From Lysobacterales bacterium UBA2790 (lineage in GTDB: Bacteria > Pseudomonadota > Gammaproteobacteria > Xanthomonadales > Xanthomonadaceae), in contig DEHW01000038.1 in assembly GCA_002352135.1 (NCBI GenBank), positions 1 through 6,878 of the forward strand: a stretch of DNA of 6,878 nt. Reading direction: 5' to 3'. Shown in pieces: positions 1 to 5,583 of this stretch; position 1 is the stretch's first letter, and every line of letters starts with the position of its first letter. A program made the translations under genes and the position numbers. The notes beneath the pieces were generated by a model. It saw only the letters and a list, made by a program, of their open reading frames with translations, had not been told where the DNA came from and ran no database searches.

Positions 1-84
1 GCCTGGGATGAAGGCCGCAAAGGACTGGCCACGGGCCGCCCGGTACCGCTGCTGGTGCAGTGGTTGCTGGATCGTTGCGCGTAA
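1..84 (+). CDS. pepA: leucyl aminopeptidase, C-terminal end (partial)
   Basis: Only the last 27 codons and the TAA stop are present; the gene enters from the left edge. The reading frame gives a peptide with the motif ATGRPVPLL followed by VQWLLDRCA. This matches the conserved tail of the M17 leucyl aminopeptidase family, where the substrate-binding domain ends in (A/S)TGRPVPLLxQ(F/W)L. PepA is a cytoplasmic metal-dependent hexameric exopeptidase removing N-terminal residues, and in some gammaproteobacteria it is also a DNA-binding protein. The next gene, holC, starts 8 nt after the stop, as in the common pepA-holC arrangement. The short fragment limits certainty, but the motif plus the neighbour make the call good. 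Confidence 0.82.
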   Translation, partial: AWDEGRKGLATGRPVPLLVQWLLDRCA

Positions 85-92
85 GCCCGCCG

Positions 93-518
93 ATGCCGCG
101 CGCCGACTTCTACCTGATCGCCAAACCGCGGTTCCTCACCGAACCGCTGCGCCTGGTCTGCGAACTCGCGCGCAAGGCCCACGATGCCGGACACACCCTG
201 CTGATCCTCGCGCGCAGCGAGGATCAGGCGGAGGAACTGGACGAACTGCTGTGGTCGTTCGACGAAGACGCCTATATCCCGCACCAGATTGCGGGAATGG
301 ACGATGACGACGACATCACCCCGGTGCTGATCGTGCCGCCCGGTGTGGACTCGCCCTCACGCCCTTTGCTGCTCAACCTGCGCGATGAAGTCGCCCCGCC
401 GCCCTTCGAGCGCGTGCTGGAAGTGGTCCCCGCTGACCCGACCGCGCGCGGGCCATTGCGCGAGCGCTGGCGGCAGTATCAGGCGCTCGGGTACACACTC
501 AACAAACACGATATGTAA
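93..518 (+). CDS. holC: DNA polymerase III chi subunit
   Basis: This 141-residue protein is close to the usual length of HolC (147 in E. coli). Chi is part of the clamp-loader complex of the replicase; it pairs with psi (HolD) and binds the C-terminal tail of single-strand binding protein. Family signatures visible by eye: an N-terminal FYLI strand (residues 6-9), a helix with LVCELARKA (about 22-30), the strand TLLILA, a D-E-L-L-W helix followed by IPH near residue 76 (FVPH in E. coli), the LLNL strand in the second half, and the closing R-x-x-R-W-x-x-Y-x-x-x-G-Y-x-L-N segment. I chose the ATG at 93 because it aligns with the family N-terminus; a GTG at 60 in the same frame would overlap pepA and add 11 unrelated residues. 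No strong Shine-Dalgarno is seen, so coupling to pepA translation is likely. It is convergent with the sigma gene, with 25 nt between the stops. Confidence 0.93.
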   Translation: MPRADFYLIAKPRFLTEPLRLVCELARKAHDAGHTLLILARSEDQAEELDELLWSFDEDAYIPHQIAGMDDDDDITPVLIVPPGVDSPSRPLLLNLRDEVAPPPFERVLEVVPADPTARGPLRERWRQYQALGYTLNKHDM

Positions 519-543
519 CCCACAACGCCTGCCGCCGAGCGCT

Positions 544-1113
544 TCACTCATTGGCAAAGACGTGACGCTTCAGCCAAGCGCAAGCATGCGCCCACTCGCG
601 ATTGACCGAAGCGGCATGCAATCCCATGGCTGCAGCGGTCTCGTCGATAGTCAGCCCGACGAAGACCCGCAACTCCACGACCGTCGCCGCCCGCGCATCC
701 ATTTTGGCCAGACGCTGCAAGGCATCATCCAGTGCGACCAGCTCGGCAGGACTTCCTATGTCCGGCGCATCAAAGTCCTCAATCGACAGCATCCGCTCGC
801 CAGCGCCGCGCTTGTCCGCCAGACGTCGACGCACTCGATCAATCAGAATCTGTCGCATTGCACGTGCCACGATGCGCGCGAAATGCGCGCGGTCATCAGC
901 ATCGGGAGGGCGCGCCTGGATCATTTTCAGCAGCGCATCGTTAAGCAATGCCGTCGCTTCCAGCGTCTGATGATCCGCGTTTGAGCGCAGCACCACTGCG
1001 GCGAGTCGACGCAACTCGGGATAGAGGTGGGTAAAGACGCGATCTCGGGCATTTGCATCGCCTTGCTGCCAAGCGGCAATCCAGGCGGTGATGTCGGGGC
1101 TGTGGGCACGCAT
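544..1113 (-). CDS. ECF-type RNA polymerase sigma factor, ECF43/Sig-70_X6-like
   Basis: A 189-residue protein with the two domains of ECF sigma factors. Region 2 spans about residues 7-97 (ITAWIAAWQQGD, then FTHLYPELRRLAAVVL, a region 2.2 helix TLEATALLNDALLKM at 50-64, and HFARIVARAMRQILIDRVRRR at 77-97). Region 4 spans about 125-185, with the helix-turn-helix VELRVFVGLTIDETAAAMGL and the tail V-N-R-E-W-A-x-A-x-A-W-L (170-181). The TALxxxA and REWxxAxAWL motifs mark the subfamily usually found beside Ser/Thr kinases. At the DAED-like position of region 2.2 the protein reads EATA (52-55), putting Thr54 where an acidic residue is usual; in kinase-activated relatives a threonine in this region is phosphorylated. 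The start is the ATG at 1113; an ATG at 1239 would add 42 residues unlike any sigma factor. It lies 305 nt downstream of the kinase on the same strand. No anti-sigma gene is seen. Confidence 0.9.
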   Translation of the reverse strand: MRAHSPDITAWIAAWQQGDANARDRVFTHLYPELRRLAAVVLRSNADHQTLEATALLNDALLKMIQARPPDADDRAHFARIVARAMRQILIDRVRRRLADKRGAGERMLSIEDFDAPDIGSPAELVALDDALQRLAKMDARAATVVELRVFVGLTIDETAAAMGLHAASVNREWAHACAWLKRHVFANE

Positions 1114-1148
1114 GCCTGCAGGATACTTCAGGCGCCACCCCGCCGATG

Positions 1149-1163
1149 ACGAGGTGACCTCGT
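1149..1163. promoter_or_regulatory. perfect 15-bp palindrome upstream of sigma gene, candidate operator
   Basis: The sequence ACGAGGTGACCTCGT is a perfect dyad: 7-bp arms (ACGAGGT / ACCTCGT) around one central base. It lies 35 nt upstream of the sigma ATG on the minus strand, just downstream of a possible -35 hexamer (TTGACT at 1194-1189). A one-base loop makes a poor RNA hairpin, so a DNA site for a dimeric regulator is the more natural reading. No cognate regulator is encoded in the window. That it is an operator is inference from symmetry and position. Confidence 0.4.
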
Positions 1164-1244
1164 GTCTGCAGCAACCAGACGCCCAGGCAGTCAACACACT
1201 GCGCCAACCCAAGATCATGCCGCTGGCGAAGACGATCACCGAAA

Positions 1245-1339
1245 AGTGCTGACGTCGACCTGAGCTTGGCAGCCGGAGCAGTCAGTAAAATCCTCGAACG
1301 CATCACGGCAACGGCGACTCGCTAAGCGACGTCAGCACT
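1245..1339. repeat. nested long inverted repeat in the kinase-sigma gap
   Basis: A perfect 13-bp arm (AGTGCTGACGTCG, 1245-1257) is repeated inverted at 1327-1339 (CGACGTCAGCACT), separated by 69 nt. Within the spacer a second stem pairs 1277-1283 (AGCAGTC) with 1316-1323 (GACTCGCT), leaving one C bulged. Read on the minus strand, the outer stem is followed directly by TTTT (1244-1241 gives TTTC, with the preceding T in the arm), so it could help terminate kinase transcription, although the loop is long for an intrinsic terminator. Alternatives are a structured leader for the sigma mRNA, or a miniature mobile-element remnant; I see no target-site duplication. Confidence 0.55.
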
Positions 1340-1418
1340 CCTGTGTCCAATCTGCTGAGCCATGTCGAAACTGCGGACGGAGCGGAACGAGCCATTGATG
1401 CGTAGCACACAACCGGAT

Positions 1419-3911
1419 TCAAGGCGTCGCCATCACAACGCCGCAGGCCTGCGCCCACGCCTCTGCCTGAGCCAGGCGCACGCGACGGGGCAAGGCCGGT
1501 GCGCTTTGCAATGCCGACAACGCAAGCCGCATCGCCTCGGACGCCGCTGCTTGCGGCGCGCCGTGGTCGCCGCGCGCATCGCCTGTCGCCTGCGAACAGG
1601 CGACCTGAGCACGCAGCATGCGCTGCACCGAGCGACTGCCAGAATCCAGTGCAGACTCATCTTGCAAACGACTTTCGTAGTCGCGTAGACCCTCCCGAGC
1701 ATCGTCGTTGCGTTGATCCAGCAATGCCACCCAGACTCGATCCAGCAATGCCACCAAGGCTCGCGGGTGCTGCAATCCACCAATCGCTTCGTACCGACTC
1801 TGCGCATCCCGCAACACGGCATCGGCGAGAGCCAGTTCCCCCCGCGCCAGGTGCAGCAGCCCCAAGGCATGACGCGACTCCGCCACATGCGGGTGTGTCT
1901 CGCCGAGCAGCCGGCGTGTATCCCTCTCCACCTCGGCATAGAGCGCCAGCGCTTCGTCGTAGCGCTGCAATTCGCGCAATGCCGAGGCTCGAGCCCGCTT
2001 CAATGACAGCACGTTCTGCGTGCGTTCGGGCTTCAGCTCGGCAAGAATTTTCAAGCCCTCATCCAGATGCAGCAAGGCTTGCTCCGCCTCGCCGCCGCGC
2101 AACTCGAACATGGCGAGGTTGCCAAATGCGGTCGCCATGTACGGCTTGGCGGAGTCGTGCTGACGCAAGATACGCATGGCATCCTGCAACGATGCTCGCG
2201 CCTCCTGCTCGCGACCCAAGGCGACCTCCAGGACACTGCGCATCTGCAGAGCCTGACCAAGGTTGATGGTGTCGCGTTGACCATCGTCCTGCAGACTCTG
2301 TATGGCGTCCTGCAGAAAGCGCAACGCCAGCGCAGGCTGCCCGCGCCGAAGTTCAATGACTGCGCGGTTGTTCAGCGCCTCGGCAATCTGATCGGCGGGT
2401 GGCGCAGGCAGACTGCGCCAAACCGCGGTGGCCTGCTCCAGCAGCTCGACCGCTTCCGGCAGCAAGCCCTGTTGCTCCATGATCCCGGCCACATTGCGGT
2501 ACAGCGCGGCACGTGCATCGTCGGGCATCTGCGCCCGCAAGCCACTGCGCATCTGCTCCACACTGCGGCGCAACAGCTCGCGGGCACTGAGCTCGTCGTT
2601 TTGCAACTCTTCCGGGCGCGCACTGCTGAACAAAACCTCGTAGTAGTGCCCCAGGGCCAGTGCCTTGTCGCGCTCCAAACTCAAAGCGGCCAACTGGGTC
2701 CGAGTGCGTTGCACCTCGTAGACCACCAACCCGCCCGCCGCAACCAGCGCTGCCGCCACCACAAGCAACCAGGGCCAACGCCGTCGCAGGAAACGCCGCC
2801 ACTGATAACCGCGCTCATTGCCACGCGCGGCCACCGGGCGCTGGCTCAACCAGGCGCGTACATCGTCTGCCAACGCTTCCACACTCGCATAGCGATCTTC
2901 TGGCCGTTTGCGCAGCGCCATCGCGACGATGGCATCCAGATCCGCATCCACACCACGCAGGGCACGCTGACGCGATGGGGCATCCACCTCGTCATGAAGG
3001 ATGGCCTGCAGCAACGCCGCAGGCATCAGCTCGCGCGGGTACGGCGAACGTCCGGTCAGCAACTCGTACAGCAAAAGACCCAATGCATGGATGTCCACTC
3101 CGGGTCCCGGTCGCGCTCCCGGTTGGGCCAAACTCTCTGGCGCGGCATACCGCAAACTCAGGCGCTGCTCGATGGTGCGGGTATCACTGCCCTCGGCCAG
3201 TAAGCGCGCCACGCCAAAATCCAGCAGGTGCGGTTCACCCTGCGCATCCACCATCACATTGGATGGTTTGAGATCGCAGTGCACCACCATCTGCCGGTGC
3301 GCATAGGCCACCGCGCTGGCGATTTTCAGAAACAACTGCAGCCGTTCCTGCAACGATGGACGCTGACGCGAGACATGCACATCCAGGTCCACGCCATCGA
3401 TGAACGCGGTGGTCAGATAGGGATTTCCGCGCGCATCGACGCCGGCGTCCAGCAGACGCGCGATATGCGGATGCGCCAGCCCGGCGAGGATGCTGCGCTC
3501 ACGTTCGAACAACTGCCGCTGGCGCGGATCGATTTGCGCATGCAGGGCCTGTTTCACCGCCACCGTCTGGCAGACACCGTCAAGACGTCGCTCGGCCAGC
3601 CAGACCACGCCCATCCCACCCCGCCCCAGCTCGCGCAGCATGCGATAGTGCGCGGGCATCAACACGCGCGCAGGCTCGCTCACCACGCAATCCAATACCG
3701 CCAGTGGCTGCTCGGCCGCCGCCAGCAACTCGTGCAGCGCGTCGGCCAGTACCGGTGCGCGCTGCACAATCTCGCTCAAACGCTGGTCGCGTTCGCGGTG
3801 CGGCAGATCCAGCAGTTCACTGACCCATTGTTTGAGTTGCAGATAGTCGCTATCGCTGGACCGCGATCCCTCCGCCTGCAACGGCGGCGGTGTTTCATTG
3901 GCAGGTTTCAA
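1419..3911 (-). CDS. transmembrane Ser/Thr protein kinase with TPR sensor region
   Basis: An 830-residue Hanks-type kinase. Residues 20-68 are a helical leader (WVSELLDLPHRERDQRL...LHELLAAAE) common in TPR kinases of this type. The kinase domain is about 88-355: glycine loop GRGGMG (96-101), AVK lysine K120, helix-C glutamate E136 or E138, catalytic loop HCDLKPSN (211-218), DFG (231-233), APE (257-259) and D273 before the LLLYELLTG helix. RRR residues then precede one membrane span (about 380-398). Roughly seven TPR-like helix pairs follow (about 464-780), predicted to be periplasmic. All catalytic residues are present, but the usual HRD arginine is Cys212, so activation-loop control may differ. 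The start is TTG at 3911: the only other upstream candidate is a CTG two codons earlier, a stop lies just beyond, and the first in-frame ATG (codon 85) would delete the leader. It probably phosphorylates the sigma factor encoded downstream; that target is inferred from family precedent. Confidence 0.93.
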   Translation of the reverse strand: MKPANETPPPLQAEGSRSSDSDYLQLKQWVSELLDLPHRERDQRLSEIVQRAPVLADALHELLAAAEQPLAVLDCVVSEPARVLMPAHYRMLRELGRGGMGVVWLAERRLDGVCQTVAVKQALHAQIDPRQRQLFERERSILAGLAHPHIARLLDAGVDARGNPYLTTAFIDGVDLDVHVSRQRPSLQERLQLFLKIASAVAYAHRQMVVHCDLKPSNVMVDAQGEPHLLDFGVARLLAEGSDTRTIEQRLSLRYAAPESLAQPGARPGPGVDIHALGLLLYELLTGRSPYPRELMPAALLQAILHDEVDAPSRQRALRGVDADLDAIVAMALRKRPEDRYASVEALADDVRAWLSQRPVAARGNERGYQWRRFLRRRWPWLLVVAAALVAAGGLVVYEVQRTRTQLAALSLERDKALALGHYYEVLFSSARPEELQNDELSARELLRRSVEQMRSGLRAQMPDDARAALYRNVAGIMEQQGLLPEAVELLEQATAVWRSLPAPPADQIAEALNNRAVIELRRGQPALALRFLQDAIQSLQDDGQRDTINLGQALQMRSVLEVALGREQEARASLQDAMRILRQHDSAKPYMATAFGNLAMFELRGGEAEQALLHLDEGLKILAELKPERTQNVLSLKRARASALRELQRYDEALALYAEVERDTRRLLGETHPHVAESRHALGLLHLARGELALADAVLRDAQSRYEAIGGLQHPRALVALLDRVWVALLDQRNDDAREGLRDYESRLQDESALDSGSRSVQRMLRAQVACSQATGDARGDHGAPQAAASEAMRLALSALQSAPALPRRVRLAQAEAWAQACGVVMATP
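1715..1755. repeat. short tandem repeat inside the kinase gene
   Basis: A 17-nt string (GATCCAGCAATGCCACC) occurs at 1715-1731 and again at 1739-1755, a 24-nt period. In the kinase frame it encodes two copies of VALLD eight residues apart (VALLDRVWVALLD, about residues 720-732) in the TPR region. The phase is kept, so the protein reads through. It may be a recent duplication or a chance product of leucine-rich helix packing. Confidence 0.5.
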
Positions 3912-3951
3912 TCGCAGAACTCACAGAGTGCACTCCGCTTATTGTGTCGCA

Positions 3952-3957
3952 GGTTCC
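3952..3957 (-). promoter_or_regulatory. GGAACC motif, possible ECF -35 element before kinase
   Basis: On the minus strand, the 84-nt gap between the secreted-protein stop and the kinase TTG contains GGGAACCT, resembling the GGAAC-type -35 element of many ECF promoters. It lies 40 nt upstream of the start. The bases about 16 nt further on (AGTGCAC) do not give a recognisable -10. The motif is short and could be chance; the kinase may instead be transcribed from the upstream gene. Confidence 0.2.
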
Positions 3958-3995
3958 CGCCCGCGTCGGATCAGGCCTTGCTGCCAACGCAGCAT

Positions 3996-5366
3996 CTATT
4001 CGAAGCCATTGGCGAACAGTGGCAAGGCCTGCATGCGGCCCACCCAGTAGTCATCTCCGGGACTTGCTCCACACGGTTGCGCCAGCACCCTTCCCGCAAA
4101 CGTGAGCCTCCCGGACCACAGCGTGGTGCGCGCCAGGGCGAAGTCCGGGCGCGGACAACCCGTTGCCCCGGCATCCACCTGCCACCAACCTTGGTCGCCG
4201 AAGCGCCCATCCGCATGCAGGCCATCCGGCGTATCGCCCAGCACGGCCAGACCCACGAACAGACCACGGCCATCACCGCCCTGCAGACTGGACAGCGTAC
4301 CCAGCAAGGCCACACGACCATCCGGCAAAGGAATCACTTCCGGTGATTCATACCAGTTGGCCACCGAAGTGGCCTGCCCGGCGATGGGCTGCGGGCCGGG
4401 AGTGCGAAACTCCAAAGTGCGCAGTTCGCCCGACTCGTGAAGCACCAACAAGCTCGGTACCAGCACACCATCTCCCCACCGCCGCAGGGCTGGCACCGCC
4501 ATGACGCCCGGGGCAACCAGACGCCCGCGCCCGGTCGACTCGAAAATGCGGTCCGCCGCACGCGGCTGGCTGAGCGTACCGAAGTCTGAATTCAGCGCCA
4601 CAAATACGGCATTGCGGAGATCCGGGCTGCGTGTCGACGACATGCCAAACAGCATCCAGCGGTCATCGAAGGGCACAATCGCCGTCACACTGCCAGGTGC
4701 CCACGCGGAGTCCTCGGGCCGATCCAGCACGCGCTGCGCCAGTACGTTTCCGGCGCTATCCAAGCGCACCACTGCGCCGAACTGGCCGTCTGCCCGCTGC
4801 AGTTCAATCCCCAGCAGCAGCTCACCATTCACGACATTCAGGCCACGCGGCCATTCCTGCGCGTCGCCGGTCGCCAGGTCAAGCTCGACACTGCCCAAAT
4901 CGCCGAAATCGGGATCGGGCAGGCCGGTAGCCGGATCAAGTTTGATCACCACGAGTGCCGACTCGGTGGCCGTCAAGACCGCGCTGTAAGCCAGTACCGG
5001 GCTGCCATCGGCCAGACACGCGCCGATGGCGGGCGCATCACCGATGCGTGGGGTACGTTGCGGATTGAAGGTTTCCTTGCCATCGTCGCTGAAGCTGACA
5101 TCCAGCGCCCCGCTCTCGGTGAGCGCCGCCGTCACCACCCGCCAGGCACCTGAGGCAAGCCCGCTGACCAGCAAGCGACTGCCGTTCGCGCACGCCACCA
5201 CGGCGTGATCCGTTTCGCTGCCAGCGACCGGGGTGAATCCCAGACTGACCCGCCCATCGCCGCCAAAGCGCGGGTCCAAGCGCTGCGCTTCACTCGAACC
5301 CGCCATACACAACGCCGCCAGCGCAATGCCGCGGCCAATAGTCAGGACACGTTGATACCGATTCAT
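3996..5366 (-). CDS. secreted delta-60-repeat-like (beta-propeller-like) protein
   Basis: A 456-residue exported protein of unknown function. Residues 1-27 form a Sec signal peptide: basic start, hydrophobic GIALAALCMAG, and likely cleavage after SEA (27/28). Cys20 is preceded by Leu, so this is not a good lipobox. The mature protein has degenerate repeats of the delta-60 kind, L-D-x-x-F-x-x-D-G: LDPRFGGDGRV (30-40), LDVSFSDDGKETF (88-100), PDPDFGDLGSV (150-160) and ADGRFGDQGWW (385-395), interspersed with beta-rich LPDGRVALLG-type blades. It ends in LFANGFE, a short tail I recall at the end of many exported proteins in Xanthomonadales. Four cysteines (59, 117, 404, 432) remain after cleavage and could form disulfides. 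No catalytic motif is seen. It lies 84 nt upstream of the kinase on the same strand, suggesting a shared transcript and a role as ligand, accessory or output of the kinase; that link is inference. Confidence 0.8.
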   Translation of the reverse strand: MNRYQRVLTIGRGIALAALCMAGSSEAQRLDPRFGGDGRVSLGFTPVAGSETDHAVVACANGSRLLVSGLASGAWRVVTAALTESGALDVSFSDDGKETFNPQRTPRIGDAPAIGACLADGSPVLAYSAVLTATESALVVIKLDPATGLPDPDFGDLGSVELDLATGDAQEWPRGLNVVNGELLLGIELQRADGQFGAVVRLDSAGNVLAQRVLDRPEDSAWAPGSVTAIVPFDDRWMLFGMSSTRSPDLRNAVFVALNSDFGTLSQPRAADRIFESTGRGRLVAPGVMAVPALRRWGDGVLVPSLLVLHESGELRTLEFRTPGPQPIAGQATSVANWYESPEVIPLPDGRVALLGTLSSLQGGDGRGLFVGLAVLGDTPDGLHADGRFGDQGWWQVDAGATGCPRPDFALARTTLWSGRLTFAGRVLAQPCGASPGDDYWVGRMQALPLFANGFE

Positions 5367-5488
5367 CAGACAGGCTCATGCCAAGGAAGGAGCAAGGCAG
5401 TACGCAAAAGCGCTGCCGATTCTTCGCCGCTCGACGCCGCGCGCGCCGAGCGCATGGCATGACACCGGGGCACCGCGCATTCGCACGC

Positions 5489-5517
5489 TTCTCGCCTTGC
5501 AGGCCCACCCTTACAAT
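5489..5517 (+). promoter_or_regulatory. possible sigma-70 promoter for valS
   Basis: TACAAT at 5512-5517 matches the -10 consensus in five of six positions. The hexamer 17 nt upstream (TTCTCG, 5489-5494) matches TTGACA in only three. Transcription would begin near 5524, giving a leader of about 60 nt before the valS ATG. A promoter is expected here because valS is cut off from the pepA-holC unit by opposite-strand genes. Confidence 0.4.
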
Positions 5518-5543
5518 TGCGGCCCTTTCCCTTATCTGGATCG

Positions 5544-5570
5544 GGTTCCGGCGTCACCACGCGCGGTTCC
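5544..5570 (-). promoter_or_regulatory. paired GGAACC motifs upstream of secreted-protein gene
   Basis: On the minus strand GGAACC occurs at 5570-5565 and at 5549-5544, 21 nt apart (two helical turns). The same hexamer precedes the kinase. They lie about 180-200 nt upstream of the secreted-protein start. They could be ECF -35 elements or a regulator's half-sites, but they also sit in the valS leader; the evidence is only motif recurrence. Confidence 0.2.
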
Positions 5571-5583
5571 CTGAATGTCGCCC

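Larger units (their letters stand above)
1114..1418. other. 305-nt non-coding gap between kinase and sigma genes
   Basis: No convincing gene is found on either strand; the open frames crossing this stretch are unlike any family and overlap real genes. It is the 3' flank of the kinase and the 5' leader/promoter zone of the sigma factor. It holds a nested inverted repeat (1245-1339) and a perfect palindrome (1149-1163), listed separately. On the minus strand a TTGACT (-35-like) lies at 1194-1189, but the hexamer about 17 nt on is a poor -10, so I do not call a promoter. The length and structure suggest that the sigma gene is controlled separately from the kinase rather than by simple read-through. 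Confidence 0.6.
5367..5583. other. divergent intergenic region (secreted protein / valS)
   Basis: A 217-nt region separating the leftward secreted-protein gene from rightward valS; it must hold promoters for both. It contains a possible valS -10 (TACAAT, 5512-5517), two GGTTCC copies (5544-5549 and 5565-5570) spaced 21 nt apart, and a small dyad CGCTCG/CGAGCG (5428-5433 / 5447-5452) with no T-run. No strong Shine-Dalgarno precedes either start codon. I see no gene in it. Confidence 0.6.

Noticed and set aside
539..581. Possible bidirectional terminator at the holC/sigma junction (GCGC...TTGGC / GCCAA GCGC)
   Set aside because: The stem is short, broken by an 8-nt bulge, lies inside the sigma coding end and has no T-run on either side.
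1114..1239. Extended sigma-factor N-terminus from an ATG at 1239
   Set aside because: The extra 42 residues do not resemble sigma factors, and the ATG at 1113 places region 2 at the expected distance from the N-terminus.
1245..1339. Integron attC-like site (95-nt imperfect hairpin with an extrahelical base)
   Set aside because: The ends lack the RYYYAAC/GTTRRRY core sites required of attC, and there is no integrase or cassette array nearby.
2067..3203. 378-codon plus-strand open frame opposite the kinase
   Set aside because: High-GC shadow frame; the opposite strand carries all the kinase and TPR motifs, and this frame is compositionally odd with no recognisable domain.
3228..4346. 372-codon plus-strand open frame spanning the kinase/secreted-protein junction
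   Set aside because: It crosses two real minus-strand genes and their gap and is rich in Gln, His and Arg, as antisense frames are; no motif.
5285..5366. Lipoprotein signal (LAALC) on the exported protein
   Set aside because: The residue before Cys20 is Leu, where lipoboxes need Ala, Gly or Ser; a signal peptidase I site (SEA|Q) fits better.
5428..5452. CGCTCG/CGAGCG hairpin as a terminator or attenuator ahead of valS
   Set aside because: Only a 6-bp stem with a 13-nt loop and no following T-run; it also lies upstream of the likely valS promoter.
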